Assembly: GCF_047675955.1 (NCBI RefSeq)
Contig: NC_132930.1
Coordinates: forward strand, 45,199,832-45,263,831
Length of the DNA stretch: 64,000 nucleotides
Origin: Chlorocebus sabaeus
Lineage: Eukaryota; Chordata; Mammalia; Primates; Cercopithecidae
Direction of reading: 5' to 3'
Part shown: piece after piece, positions 45,029-58,400 of the stretch
Layout: each line of letters begins with the position of its first letter
Numbering within the stretch: the stretch's first letter is position 1
Notes under the pieces: model-generated
What the model was told of the DNA's origin: nothing
Databases searched by the model: none
What the model saw: the letters and a program-made list of their open reading frames with translations, nothing else
Translations under genes and position numbers: made by a program

Positions 45029-45402
45029 GGCATTGTATTAGTTCGTTCTCACGCTGCTATGAAGAAATACCAGAGACTGGGCAATTTATAAAGAAAAGAG
45101 GTTTAATTGACTCACAGTTCTGCATGGCTGGGGAGGCCTCAAGAAACTTACAATCATGGCAGAAGGCACCTCTTCACAGGGCGGCAGGAGAGAGAACGAG
45201 AGCCAGCAGAGGAAATGCCAGATGCTTATAAAACCATGAGATCTCATGAGACTCCCTCATTATCACGAGAACAGCATAGGGGGAACCATACCCATGATTC
45301 AATTACCTCCACCTGGTTCCACCCTTGACACATAGGGATTATGGGGATTCTAATTCAAGGTGAGATTTGGATGAGGACACAGAGCCAAACCATATCAGGC
45401 AT
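45029..45402 (-). mobile_element. MaLR solo LTR (THE1 type), antisense, with 5-bp TSD
   Basis: The LTR body 45034-45397 starts TGTATTAGT and ends CCATATCA. The direct repeat GGCAT flanks it at 45029-45033 and 45398-45402. Landmarks in reverse are 'gagactgggcaatttataaa', 'cttacaatcatggcagaagg' and 'gagccaaaccatatca'. The five-base duplication is what ERVL-MaLR insertion makes. It is solo and non-coding. Confidence 0.93.
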
Positions 45403-46145
45403 CATCATTATCACCATCATCATCACCATCATCATCACCATCATCACCATCACCATCACCATCATCATCAACATCACCATAACCCTCATCCTCATCATTA
45501 TCACCATCAACACCATCATCATCACCATCATCAAAACGAGCATCATCACCATCACCATTACCATCATCATCAACATCACCATAACCCTCATCCTCATCAT
45601 TACCACCATCAACACCATCATCATCACCATCACCATCACCATCATCACCATCACCATAACCCTCATCCCTCATCCTCATCATTACCACCATCAACACCAT
45701 CATCATCACCATCACCATCACCATAACCTTCATCATCACCATCATCATCATCATCACCATCTCCACCATCACCATCATCATCACCATCACCCTTATCCTC
45801 ATTATTAGCACCATCAACACCATCATCATCACCATTACCATCATCATCACCATCACCATCAATATCAGCATAATTGTCATGTCATCATCACCATCACCAT
45901 CACCATCAGCATAATTGTCATGTCATCATTACCATCACCATCATCACCATCATGATGAACATTACCCTCATCCTCATCATTATCACCATCAACACCATCA
46001 TCATCACCATCACCATCATTATCACCATCACCACCACCATCATCATCACAATCACCCTTATCCTCATTATCATCACCATTACTACCACCACCATCACCAC
46101 TGTCTTCACCATCACCATCATTATCATCACCACCATCAACATCAG
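45399..46145 (+). repeat. 0.75-kb (CAT/CAC)n trinucleotide-type array
   Basis: Imperfect CAT and CAC triplets run from the edge of the LTR to about 46143, with nested longer units such as 'cataaccctcatcctcatca' that recur five times or more. Plus frames read poly-His or Ile-Thr and minus frames read Met-Val or Asp-Gly; all are artefacts of composition. Confidence 0.96.
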
Positions 46146-47090
46146 TGTTTCCCAAGAAGAATCCACTTGCATAACTACATAAGAGAGAAATAATAACTTT
46201 ACTGAAAATTTTCTGGGGTGCAAGGGAAGGAAGGCACATCTCAGCCTCTCAGCAAATAACATGAAGATTTTTCTAAGTCCCCACAGTAGTGTTTGCCCCC
46301 ATTGGAACCCTAGTCATCACTGGAGGGCTGTTTTCCCCTCCAACCTGTCCCCACCTGCTCTTTCACTCTCCTCTCTTCCCCTCCCAGTTCTTCCTGAGTA
46401 ACACTGAGTCCCTTGAACTGTTTTGCAGAGTTGTTTTCTCTCCCTGAGTGGCACCAGGCTCAGCAGACACTCTGACCATGAAGGCATCTTCTGACTCAAG
46501 CAGGTCTAGATGTCTTCTCCCAAGGAAACCCAAAACAGGTGATCTCTTCTATAACGTTTGTTCCGTGGTGTTCCATAGAACGTGTATCCAGTCCTGCGCT
46601 AAGCCCTGGTGCACTGTATCTTATCCAGTCTTTCCAGGAGAAACTGTAGCTTAGAGATGTTGGAGAACTTACTCTTGGTGGTTTCAGGAAGAAGATGCTT
46701 GGCACAGCACCTGCCAGGGAATTGCCCAAGTGTCAACTGTTTTGTCATCAGTGCCACTAGTTCAGTGAAACTAACATGAGATCTGGAACTAGCTGTGTGG
46801 CCTTGGTGGAGTGATCTCCTTCTAAGCCTCAGTTTCCTCACCTGTAAAAGAAGGATGATAACAGCTACCCCTGAGGTTTTCAAAGGTTATGCGGCACTGG
46901 GTGGTAGACGCACCTGAGAGCAACAGCGTAACTGAAGCACACCCTGAGAATGACCCCAAGGTCTGAGAAGAATACGTGTTCAGGGCTCTAAGCTAAGGAA
47001 CCTGGGAGTGGCCAACCCAGAGATTCATTCCTTATCTGAGAAGCATCTGAGCCCCTGGTCCCATGCTATGGAATGCGGGCCAAACGGGGG
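46146..47090. other. Intergenic with MIR piece
   Basis: A sense MIR fragment is visible at about 46770-46890 ('aagcctcagtttcctcacct'). No gene is recognised. Confidence 0.55.
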
Positions 47091-47094
47091 ATTG

Positions 47095-47340
47095 AGGCCC
47101 TGTGTTTTGGGTATGTGAAGGTTGTCAGGTGCAGGGAGGTTGTTAGGCGGAGGTGCTAGGGAAAAATGCTACATAAACCACATGCTTTTTGCAAGCAGTT
47201 GAGGTTCTCCTGCCCATCCAACAACCACTGGTCCATCGCTGTATGTAAGTTTCCCTCTAATTAAGCCCTAGGTCTCAAAGCTGGCTCTGGGTCTCTTCTT
47301 AGGCCTCTTGAATCTGGTGCCATCCCTATGGAAATCAATA
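47095..47340 (+). mobile_element. possible LTR fragment
   Basis: The order 'tacataaaccacatgcttt', 'ctgtatgtaagtttccctct', 'aattaagccctaggtctca' and 'tctgggtctcttcttaggcc' resembles the R-U5 part of an ERV LTR. No termini or duplication were found. Tentative. Confidence 0.35.
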
Positions 47341-47344
47341 GGGC

Positions 47345-50300
47345 CTGACAGGCAGGCTGAAGAACGTGTGCAGGAAGGTCCTCTGAGGAAAGGGTTTCTA
47401 ACAGGGTTTTTCAATAAAGGTCCCAGGATAGTCACAGCCGCGCAGTCCAGGGGGCAGTGGGTCTTGGCTACCCAGTGCTGTGGGGCAGGCCTGGAAGTGG
47501 CCTGAGGCAAACCCTGCCCCATAGGGCGCCACACACATGGAAAAGGACACCCAACCCAGTCAAATCCTCCTCTCTTTTGGGAAGACAATTGCTGTGCCTC
47601 CAGAGGAACACATGTTTGGATGAAGGTGGCTGTCCTGCCCAGCTTCTTCTCTGGTTCTCTTTGAATTAGGAACAGTTGGGGACCTAGGGTGGCTCAGCCG
47701 ATGAGGGCACTCAAGTGGTTCCCACCAGACACAATGGTGTGCATCACTTCCCCTCTCCAAGTTCATTGTCATCATATTGGTAGCTTGAAATTGGCTAAGT
47801 GAGAGCATTTATACCACAGAAATTGACAGACACAAGTCTAGATTTTGTTCTTTTGTTTTTTTCAGAGCCAACAACTAAGCCTGTAGCAGCCTCCCAAACT
47901 GCCCAGCCTTGTTCAGATGCACCTCCAGAAACACAGGGGTCCAAAATACCTCTTCCCAGACACCCTGAGGAGTAGAACAGTGCCAGCAGGCTCCAGGGAT
48001 GAGGGACTAGCTACTGCGTTCCCTTTCCCAAGCCTCAGTTTCCCCACCTGTAAGATGAGGGATATGGGCTCTGACTTTCTGAGTTTGGAAAATAAAGTGC
48101 TCCCGAAACTGGGCTTTCTCTGCCTCAATTTTTCTTACTGGAGAGTCAAAACCCCCAAATTACTTTCATCTAAGGGATGCTTAGGCATGGGCACACAGGA
48201 CACTCACACCTCGCTGGCGGCCACACCTTCCCGCTGACGCTGCAGTACAGTTTGGCTCTGTTCATCTATTCAAGAGTTAAATGCTCATCCCCTTTGACCC
48301 AGCAATTCTGCTCCTAGAAGCTCATTCCAGAGAATCACATACATGTGTGTGCCAAGAAGCACTTGCTCATGGGAATACCCATCCGTTCAGCTGCTAACAA
48401 GCCCTCACTTGGCCAAGCTCAGATTCTATTGTGGGGGAGGGTGACCTTGAGTAGCCTTAGGAAAACAAATTGTCGCTTCCCCAGCTCCTGCCTCTATGAG
48501 TCACCCCACCTGTGTGCTCTGCCTGCAGCCACTTGCCCTGGCAGGAAGACCCTTGGGTAGGCCCCACCATGGCTCCACTCTGGAATGCCGGGCACTTTGC
48601 CCCACTGTGCTCTACAAGGGCCTCCCTTCCTTCCGGGCAGGTGACCAGTCTCTCTACACCCCTCACCTGGCTTTCAGGCTGCATGCTCCTCTTTACCAAC
48701 CTGTGAGTGGAAACGCCTAGTCCTCTCCAAAACACCCTCACTCCAGTCTCTAAACCAGGTTTAGCAAACTGATGATGGGCCAAGGTTGATACACCCAGTA
48801 CCCCTTAGTCCCCCCTTGATGCCTCCTTCAGAGAGGTTCTGGCTCCCTCTTTAGAAGGCATGGGCACCCAGCATCTTTGCTCTCAGGCACAAATTCTGGG
48901 CAGAGAGAGTCCCATCTAACACGCCCATGACCACAGTGATGCCATGTTGACCACTCATGTTGACACTATGTGGAAGGCATTGTGTGGAGCGCTTGATGTC
49001 CATGATGTCATCGAATCCTCAAGTGACCCTGTAACCTCATTTGTGGTCCACTTTTGCAGATGAGGAGATATGCTCACAGAGGTGAAGGGACATGCCCAGG
49101 ATGCACAGCTGGAAGTTGGCAGAACTGAACTGTGAGACCGGGCTTATCCGATTGCAAAACCCAAGCTGTGTGTACCACGCACGCTGCCTGTAGACACCCC
49201 GCACCCCTGGCCTCTGCCTTCACTTGTTTTTCAAATGACTAAGGGTCCCACCTTTTAGTCAGGATCTCTGAGCCGCAACCAACTTTTGGGACAGGCTTAA
49301 GTTCAGGGACTGGCAGATACAGGCTGCCAATAAATATTTGTTGAATGAATGAATGCTTTGTGGCCTCTCCAAGATTGGGTTAGAGCTGGCACGCACACTC
49401 CTTACCCTCTGTTTTCTTCATCAGACCTCCCTGAGTACCTGCTTTGGGCTAGAGGAGACAGGGATTCAGAGAAGAGGCAGGTGGTCTCACTGTTCAACTC
49501 CCCTGAGCCCTCGGCACAGGCTAATCATCAAATGCCACTCCCGTGCAGGACATGGGTGCAGTCTCAGAGGTCCTGAGGTTGTCGGAGGACACAGAAGCAG
49601 GCTCCGATGATGTTCTGTCCCCACACCCTTGGCAAGCTCACCTGCAAATGGCTTCCATCCTTCCAGCTTAGGGCCGCTTCTGTCTGTCTGCCTGTGGCAA
49701 CCTCAGGCCACAGGACCAGCCTGGGAGTGCGCCTGCCTGTCCGCAGTGCAGGCTAGACATGCTGGAGAGGCAATGTCTGCAGTTGCCCTCTGCCAGGAGG
49801 GGCAGCAGCTTATGGGTGAAATCAGTTTTCTCGTGCCTTGGTGGGGTGTGCTCCACAGTCTCCCAGAGAGCCCCACTAGGAGTGAGCCCCAGTTGCCCAC
49901 AGCTGTGACCTGTGTGTTGATGCATCCTCCTTTCCCTGGCTCACTTGCCCGCACCCCTACCAAGGTTTCCCAGGATCAACAGCTACTTACTCCCCAAATC
50001 TTGCTCCCTGGTCAGCTTTTGGGAAAGCCAAACTGTGCTTATTAATGCAGTTAGGAAGTGGCAGAGAGGGGACATGGCCCCTTCCCCAGCCTGATCCCCT
50101 CTACCAGGTTCTGTTGCAAGGGAGGAAAAGCTCAATGGCCCATGATGGAGCTAGTCAAGTGCTTTAAGCAAGGGAGCAAGCTCTGTGGGCCCAGGATATC
50201 AGAGGAGGCTTCCTGGAGGAAGTAGCACTGGATTCTAGCCTTGAAGGCTTAGCAGAGTGTGAGGGGCAAGTCCCTAAGTGCCGTTAGGCCTCCCTGAGAC

Positions 50301-50735
50301 CTTTCCACTCTGGGTTCTGTAAACAGAGAGACTTGACTGTGAACTGCAGTTGAATTTCTTGACAATATCCACTCCATCATTTATTACAAAGGCCTTTTAA
50401 AGTAAAAGACCCCAGCTGGAGGAATAATCCCCTCTTGGATGGGATCTAAGCCATGGAAAATTGGATGCTTCCCAGGTGTTCCATTTCTGCAGATATAAAA
50501 CACAGAGGGGTCCAGATCCCAGGCCAGCCTGAATTGAGCTTCTCTGCAGGATGATCTCCCCACCAGAACCCCTGGACAGGAGGGTCTGCCAGATCCCAGG
50601 GAGGAGATGTGTGACAGCCAGGCTTGGTGACACTCCTGGGCCCCATCCAGTCAGTTATGAAAAGGCTCTGCTGCTAAACTCATCTGCTTCAGCCTGTCTG
50701 GCCTGTCTTCTTTCTTTCTGCATTTCTTCCTTTTA
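47345..50735. other. Intergenic, mostly unique or very old repeats
   Basis: MIR-like pieces lie near 48010-48075 (sense core) and 48970-49160 (antisense, 'gatgaggagatatgctcaca'), and an L2 tail near 49300-49360 ('caataaatatttgttgaatg'). No splice-flanked frame stands out. Confidence 0.5.
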
Positions 50736-50739
50736 AAAA

Positions 50740-51310
50740 AGTTTATTTCTCTTTTCTAATGTTAAAAGTAACACATATTCATTGCAGAAAATCCAGAAAA
50801 TCACAAAGAAAAAAATTAAAATCACTCCTAATGCCAACATGCAGAGACATCTACTAATGTTTGAGTGTGTGTCCATACAGTCTTTTTTTTTTTTTTTTTT
50901 TTTTTTAAGTTCTGGACAGAGCAAGCAAGCAGTCTTTTTGGATATCCACAGAATAACTTACTAGGGTCTTGATTGGAATGGCATCGGGTCTATAAAAACT
51001 GACATCTTGACAATATTGAATCTTCCTATCCATGAACATGGGATATCTCTTCATTTATTTAGTTATTTGATTTTCCAGTCTTTTATCTATGTCTGAATTT
51101 TGTTGATTGAAAACACTCTCTAAGTAGGTTTCAGTCCTGCTTTCTCCCTTAATGTTATGTCATATTAAGCCTCTCTGTAAGCAGAGATGTTAATTACTGC
51201 TTCATTTTTCAATATGTGGAGACACAAAAATGTGCCTAACCATCCACCATTATTGTACCTCTAGGTTGTTTTCAGGTTTGTCACTAACTATAAAAACAAT
51301 AATAAAAACA
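50740..51310 (-). mobile_element. Old L1 fragments, antisense
   Basis: The stretch from 50940 on ('ggtcttgattggaatggcat', 'caatattgaatcttcctatc', 'catgaacatgggatatct') is reversed L1 ORF2. A 25-base T run lies at 50882-50906. The segment before it resembles an old L1 3' region. Confidence 0.7.
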
Positions 51311-51864
51311 TGCTTGACTTTTGTTCATTAAAATTTCAAAGCAGTTCAGCAAAAAGCTTAGAAAACAGCTCATGCACACTCAACCAGCCATCTATATTAC
51401 TGTGCAATCTGCGCCCACTCAGTGTCATCGCTGAAACCTACTGTATGTCAGGCCCTGGGAGAATCAGAGCACAGGAAGCTCCTAAAAGTATGGGATCAGG
51501 GCAAGGGTCCATCTGCCAATGATCAACCAGGCTAAGTGTATGGGGTTGACCACTTCCTTGAGGAAAGATCTATGATTTTTTAAAAACAGCCTCAGATTGA
51601 TTTCTTTGGGGACTTTTATGAGACTCTATTCCACTGCTGATACCTTCAGAACTCACTGTTGCTGAAAACCCTAAAACTTTAGAACAATTCCTTCATCCTA
51701 TTTTCCTGTGATTTTTTTTTTTAATGAACTTCTTACTGGCTGTAACCTATATGCAGAAAAGGGCTCCAATTGTAAATGTGCTGCTTGATGAATTTTCACA
51801 GTGGGAATACTCCATGTAACTAGCACCTGATCAGAAAGAGAACACTACCAGCCCCTCAGGGATT
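51311..51864. other. Intergenic, no clear feature
   Basis: AT-rich sequence; nothing recognised. Confidence 0.5.
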
Positions 51865-51879
51865 CCCAAATAAACTCCA

Positions 51880-52095
51880 GTCCTGTGATTCTCAATCAGG
51901 GGCAATGTTGCCTGCAGGGGCATTTGGCAATGTCTGCAGACATTTTTTATTGTCTTATTTGAGAGGAATGCTGCTCACATCCAGTGGATAGAGGCTGAGG
52001 ATGCCGCTCAGTATCCCACGGTGCACGGGACAGACCCACAGAAAGAATCCTCTCGCCCCAAATGTCCAAAGTGCTGAGGTTAGGAAACTCTGTTC
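51880..52095 (+). mobile_element. MER-type hAT DNA transposon (MITE), sense
   Basis: The layout 'gtgattctcaatcaggggca', 'catttggcaatgtctgcaga', 'tagaggctgaggatgccgct' and 'tgctgaggttaggaaactct' covers both ends of a ~215-bp nonautonomous hAT element (MER20-like). Name is tentative. Confidence 0.7.
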
Positions 52096-52099
52096 AAAT

Positions 52100-55000
52100 C
52101 TACCCTAACGTCTAACTGCACAGACTAGTTACACTAGTTAGACTAGTTGTGCTAGGCAGGCTGGTTTTCATTTAATCCAACAACTGTGCCTGGGTAGGTT
52201 TTGTCTTACAGAGTCGACTTCTGATTCCCGTCGGTTACTTCCTATCTTCTTCCCAACTGAGCCCAGACTGTCATCAAATCCTGTCTGATTTAGGGCCAAA
52301 GCTCCCCGATGGCTCCCACCCCTCACTCCAGCCCAGGTGCAGAATGGTGCCTGACCTAGAACAGACATTCCAACGTCATGAATGAATGAATGAATGGGGA
52401 GATGAATAAATGATGCTACCCTTGCCTCAAAGCCTGCCAAGTCAGAACAATGCTCCCCCAGGAACCAAGGCAGTTCACTGTGGTGTGATCCCCACAGGGC
52501 CAGGGGTTCTTGGGAAACACGAAAAGCTTTCTCTCAAAGTTGAGAAGCCCTGGGGAGGAGTGAGGGGTGGGCATCCCTGGTGTTTCTCCCATGCTGGGGA
52601 CCCAGAGATAGGCCCAAGAGGCACCAGCCAGCCCCAGGACTCCCCAGCACTGTGAATGACCTGGAAACAGATGGGCTGCATGACAGCGATGTCTATGGCT
52701 AGAGAGGCAGGAGGAGGATAATCCTTGGAGGAGGCCAGGAGGAGGCCGGCAAAACTCAAGGGACCACGGGGACCAGGAGGCTGGTCATATGCCCTAGAGC
52801 TCTGCCCGATTCGACTTCCCAGGAAGGCAGGAGACTGGACTCTGGCCTGGGAGAGGGAGGGATGTGCCGGGTCTGGTGTGGAGAAGGCAGTGCCAGAAAC
52901 AAGCCCAACAGGCACACAGGGTCACTGGTCCCCCCTCAGCGATGTCCCCTCATACTCACGGCAGGCTGGTGGCTGTGCAGAGGAAGTGACCTCGGAGACA
53001 GCCCAGGCTAGGGGGCTCTGCCCTCCTCTGGGCCTGGGCCCCACCGTCCCTGGGGTGCAGAGCTGCTGGGGTGGTGTCAGGTCCCGCAAGATGCTGTCCT
53101 GCACTTCCAAGGCCCTGAGAGAGGGCAGCTCCTTAAACTGGGGCCCTGGGTCCCACCCTAGTCCTAGCTCTGCACAAGCCACCTAGCTTTCCAGTTAGGG
53201 CATGGGGGTGTAGGAGGGTGGGGTAGGCAGGAATGACTTGGGAAACAAGGACCCGCTTAGAAGGTAAGGCCTCCAGGGCAGGGCCCCTCGCCACTTGTCT
53301 GCGGAGCTCCAGCCCCAGCACGAAGATGCCAATGACACCCTGCACAGAACTGGCACAGATGTCAGGGAGTGTGTGATGGGATACTTAGCCCGGGCACCAA
53401 CCAGGATGGGGCAAATGGGCGTGGCCTCGTGTCCTGGTTCCCCCTCCTCCAACTGTGAGACCCTGAATGAGTCAGTGCATCTCTCAGGCCTCAGCTTTCT
53501 CCTCTGTCGAATGGGTACAGGAGTCCCCACCTCACAGGCTCATCACAAGGAGTCTCAGATTCCCTGTGGGCAAGTGCCATGCAGTTGCTCAGCTGAGGCT
53601 GGGAGGGCATTCGCTCTGTTCACTCTCTCCTTCCTTCTCTAGCGCGTGAGTCTGAGGCATGAATAGCAAAGAAGGCCACCTCCCAACCCCTCAGCACACA
53701 CAAGTCTGTTCAAGGAAGACTTAGGAATAGCTGCCCCTGCTTCTAGACTGGCCAGCTGGCCATGGCTGAGGTCCCACCGGCTGGCAGACCTGGGCGGGGT
53801 GAGGTAGTGTCTGGTGCCGGGCCTGGGTCTGGTGCCTGCATAGTGAGGGCACGAAAGCAGGGCCAGGTCGTGCACGGGGCAGCCTCCAGGGAGGCTCTGT
53901 GAAGCAAGCCAGTGCCCCGAGCCACTTTCCCACTTGGGACCCTTGACCTGTGCAATGGGAGAGAAAGCCCCAAGCCGACCTCCTGCCCACGGGACTGAGA
54001 AGGATGCAGGTGGGAGGTCCTCAGGCCCAGCAGCACTCCCGGGGCCCTGCCAGCCAGACCATTCGAGGTCACAAGGACGGAGAGCCTCACTTGGTTACAG
54101 CAAAACACCTGCAGCCAGAGACGCTGCAGAGAGTCACACATAGTTCCATAGACAGAAGCACACAGACCGGGAGGCGCCCTGGGCCCTGGGCAGACCAGGC
54201 AGCTTCTGAGGCCCCGGGGCCTGGGTATTCGGGCCTGGGTGGGAACAGCCGTAGTGGGGAGGCCTGGTCATCAGCTGGTGTGTCTGCAGAAGGCTCTGGC
54301 GGCAACAAGAGTGACACCTGGTCCCCTCTGAGGGGCCAGCTCTGGCTGTGGGCTTGAGGCTCCCTCCAGCTTTGTGCGGTTCGTGCTCTGTGCTGCTGGG
54401 GATGGGGCCAGGCCATGCGGGAAAAGGACACAGCAGGGAACCCTGGATGGAGCTGTCACAGTGAGCTGCCCCAGACCCACAGGCAAGAAGACCCCAGAGG
54501 CCTTTGGGGGAGGTGAGGCTGAGGCAGGGCCGGAGCCAGGCTCACAGAAGCCTTCACCTTCCCCATGGGCACCAGGAGAGGAGCAGACACAATGGCTTCA
54601 TCCTTCAAATTTTAAAGAAGGAGCCACTGAAGCTTGTGACCTGGGCATGAGAGGCATCCAGGCTGTGGCCTGTGGCCTGGGCACAGAGAGAGGGGCTGGG
54701 GAGCTGCGGGGCAGGCAGGAGGCCACTAGTCAGTGTCTGTGACATGCGCGTCCACACACCCTGGACTCATATGTCCACACCCATTGAACTCACACTCACA
54801 CGCCTCACCCCCCTGCGAAGGCTGGACCCTGGAGACATACGGGCAGCTGACCGGATGGCTTCCCCTCCACTCTCCAGGGAGCCTTCTCCAGCCGTGTCCC
54901 ATACATACCGTCTCTGAGCACCAGTGTCCAGAGGAAGGAGCGAGAATATCATGTCCACGTCAGCAGAAGGTCAGGACCTGTCCTCATGGCTCTGGACATG

Positions 55001-55890
55001 CAAAGCCACCTTCCCCTGGAAAGCGTGTCAGAACAAAGACGGCTGCTTCAGAAGACTCCCAGGGCTCACTGTGGTGGGCAGAAGGCCAGAGGAAGGAAGG
55101 AAGGGGGCTGACAGGCCCCCAGGTACTCGCGGTGAATCTCTCCCGAAAGCACTGCTTAAGCACCATTCACGTGCCCGGCCCAGTGCTGGTCACTTGAGGG
55201 CATCGGGGAACAAAATTCTCACTACCAGCCAGGAGCTCTGGGACCATCGAGGGGCGGCCTTTACCACAAGGCTGCCAAGAGTGGAGGAGGCTTGTCTCTG
55301 AGGCACAGGTGTGGCCAGGGCCCTGCCAACACAGCCCTGGATCCAGCCGTGCCTGGATTAGGCATGATCTCCTGTTAGCCTTATCCATTGCTGAGTCAAT
55401 CAATGGTCGCTTTGGCTGAAGGTGATCTGAATTGTGTTCCTGCGTCTTATGATCAAGAGAGTCCAAACAAACCCAGTCATCGGTGAGGGTTTTCTGTATC
55501 TGAAAGTAATGATCTGAAGATTTGGTCTGAGGATGCCAGGGAGGAAGTGGGTGCCAGTGAGTCAGCCTCAGGTGCTCGCACCTTGCTGAGTCCTTGTGCC
55601 CCCTCTGCCCATCTGACCCAGGCCACGCGATGACTCCCATGGACCCCAGGAGCGTCTGCTTCAATGGACGTCTTCCTCCATTAAAACAAAAGTTAAAACT
55701 ACATTTTATAGCTGTGTTGGTACAAAGATGAACACTATCCAGGCTGAATTCATTATTATACATGCATCATTATTATATTCACTTTTTCTTCTGACTTTGA
55801 AAGAAATTGAAACATTTCCATGTGTGTTTTCTCTGCTGGATGGGGAGTCAGCCCTGACCTAGCCAGGATCTGAAAGGGTTGGTCCCTCAG
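52100..55890. other. Intergenic, GC-rich
   Basis: A short GAAT repeat lies at 52378-52397 and a sense MIR-like piece at about 53445-53525 ('ggcctcagctttctcctctg'). Many short open frames occur on both strands but none has coherent exon structure or a family I recognise. Confidence 0.45.
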
Positions 55891-55899
55891 AGACTCAGA

Positions 55900-56268
55900 T
55901 GTTGTATTCTATGGACAGAATGTCTGTGTCCCTCAGAGTTCACGTGTTGACACCCTAACCCACAATGGGATTGCATTAGGGGGTCGGGCCTTTGGGAGGT
56001 GATAAGGTCATGAGGGTGGGGCCCTCACACAGGGGATTTGTGACCTTATAAGAGAGGCTCGGGAGATACTCATGCTCTTTCTACCACATGAGGATACAGG
56101 GAGAAGGCACCTGCCTGCCAGCCAGAAAGAGGCCCTCACCAATACCCCACCATGCTGGCACCCTGACCTCAGACCTCCAGCCTCCAGCACTGTGAAAAAG
56201 AAATGTTGTTTGTAAGCCGCCCAATATAGGGTACTTAGTTCTAGCAGCCAGGATGGACTAAGACACAT
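55900..56268 (+). mobile_element. MaLR LTR, MLT1-like, sense
   Basis: The order 'gacagaatgtctgtgtccct', 'gggcctttgggaggtgataa', 'ggtcatgagggtggggccct', 'gaccttataagagaggctc' and 'cctccagcactgtgaaaaag' is the classic MLT1 LTR; it ends near 'tggactaagacac'. Confidence 0.85.
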
Positions 56269-57895
56269 ACCCATCCTGCAGCACACCTCGAACTAGGGCA
56301 ACCCTGCTGCAGAGGCAAACTGCCCACTGGGCGCACTGCTCAGGAGCCCATGAAGGGGACAGGGGGTTGCTGGACACCTGCTAAAATGCCCACGGGCACT
56401 GGCACAGGAGGGCCTAACAGAATGAGATCACTGGACCACACAGGAAGGAAAGTCCACAAGGATGGAGACCTGAGAGGTGTGATCAGAAGGAGGTGATGCT
56501 AGTAGCCCAGATGGGCCCTGGGGACGTAGAGGGAGCACCCTGCAGAGCACCTGGCCCGGTGCTCAGTGACCTCCTCACCATCTCCACCCATCAGCCGGAT
56601 CTCAGGCACCCAGAAATTACTTTGGACACCCGGCTCCCTCACCCCACACCTCCAGGAAATCCACACCCTCCACAGCCCTTATCCCAGCATTCCAGACCCT
56701 CCATGTTCTTGCCCTGCCCATCTCTGTCTCACGGCCACCTTCCCAAGCTGTGTTCAACTGCTGGCAAGAGAGAGATGTCTGGAGCAATCCTCACTGAGTC
56801 TGGAAGGCCCCAGGCTACCTGGTTCAGGTTGCTGGACAGTACCCATGGCCCAGTCCCGCCCAGGGCCTGGCTCTGGCCAGCGTTCACAAGCTGGCTTTCT
56901 GCACCCCCTTTCTGGAAGGTTTGGGTTCCCTGGTTTGATCCTGATGAGCACACTGGACTTGGCTGTGATGGTCCCAGGAGGACAGTGAGTGAGGCTGCCT
57001 GACAGGGAGGGCAGGGGCAGGGGAGGTGCCAAGTCCTCACGAGAACCACAGGGAGCCGGCAGGCCCAGCTCTGCTTTGAGGGAGGCTCCTGCATCCCAGA
57101 ATGCTGCAGCTCTGGGGTGGGGACAAGGGGGCCACAGTCTGCATCAGGCCTTGGCTTCTTGAGGATGCACCAGAGGTCTGCTCCAAGCAGAGCCTCAGGA
57201 AGTGTCCATCAGGAGTGCCCAGGGAAACCAAGTACCCCTGGCTCTTTTGCAGGCCACCCAACAATGGCAGTAGGAATAATAATGGCAGATATGGGTGCTG
57301 CTAAGTGCTCATCAAACCACGTCCCATTATTGTTTTGGTTCTCAAAATATCTCTCTTCTCCCCGTTTTGCAGAAGAGGAAACTGAGGCCCAGGGTTCCAG
57401 ATCTCCTAACCTTAGTTTACATAGCTGTAAAGGCAGCACTGTGATTTTAACCTTACAACCTGTGCTCTTAACCAAGACACTGCCACTTCCAATTCAAAGT
57501 AGACAGGAGGGGACAGAGCGTGCTCCCTCTCCAAGAGTCACCTGCTGCAGCGGGAGGCTCTGGAGCCTCGGGTGCCCTCCAGTATCTTACAACCTCACTC
57601 CGGGTCCGTTCTCAGAGAAAGGCACAGGAGACACTGGGATGCATTTGGCAAATGCATCCTCAGTGTTCAGCTGGGTCAGGGTCACATCCTCTCTGCTGCC
57701 CCTTGACTCCCCTCCCCCTCCTGCCAAAAGAAAGCCAATGGGCAGGGAGGGGGCTCTGTTTATGGCTGAACCCTCCAGAGCCACTGGAGGTCACAATGAG
57801 TGCAGACCTCTGGGTTGAAAGGTGAGATCCGGCATTTGCATTGCAGTTGACAAGGTTTGTCACCGAAGCAAACTGGGTTTGTTTGCCTATGTGCA
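56269..57895. other. Intergenic with MIR piece
   Basis: An antisense MIR fragment is visible at about 57290-57490 ('gaggaaactgaggcccaggg'). Otherwise nothing is recognised. Confidence 0.5.
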
Positions 57896-57929
57896 AGGGA
57901 AAGCTTGCACTTTCACAACACGACACAGA

Positions 57930-58400
57930 GGCACCAGGTTTTTGCAGTGACAAAGGCTTATTGCCAGGCAGCTGAACAAGGAGACGGGAGTTGAGCTCAC
58001 ATCTGTCTCTCCCTGTACCGGCCTTGCCACCATGGATTTAAGGGAGAGATTCTGAGGTTGGAGTTTCGGGGCTGGACAGTGACTGGCTGGAAGGAAGGGA
58101 GTTTGGGGAGTCCCTGGGGCTTGGGCTGTTGCCCTAGCATTCTTCTTCATGCGTTGCATGTTCAGAAAATGGCAACATCTAATCTGGAGGTGGAGTTTCT
58201 GGCCCTCTGACGTCAAAAAGGCACTCATGGGGTGCACAAGTCTATTCTGCAGACTCCAGTCAGCCATGCTGGTTCCCGCCAGTCTCAGCTTACGGGCTAA
58301 TTTTGTTGCAGATGAAAGGCACTGTACCAAACTTTTCTTTCTTGCTGTCCTGCAAGACAAGCTCAAAAAATTTTGCTAGTGAGCAAATTCTCTTAACCCT
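57930..58400 (-). mobile_element. possible antisense LTR
   Basis: 'caaaggcttattgccaggca', 'gacgggagttgagctcacat' and 'acagtgactggctggaagga' resemble an LTR read in reverse. No termini or duplication were found; tentative. Confidence 0.3.

Noticed and set aside
45341..46193. Poly-His and Ile-Thr-rich open frames, and Met-Val or Asp-Gly frames on the other strand
   Set aside because: Composition artefacts of the CAT/CAC array next to a solo LTR.
52475..55301. Several 100 to 155-codon frames on both strands in GC-rich DNA
   Set aside because: No family signature, no consistent splice boundaries and overlapping frames on both strands; typical of chance open frames in GC-rich sequence.
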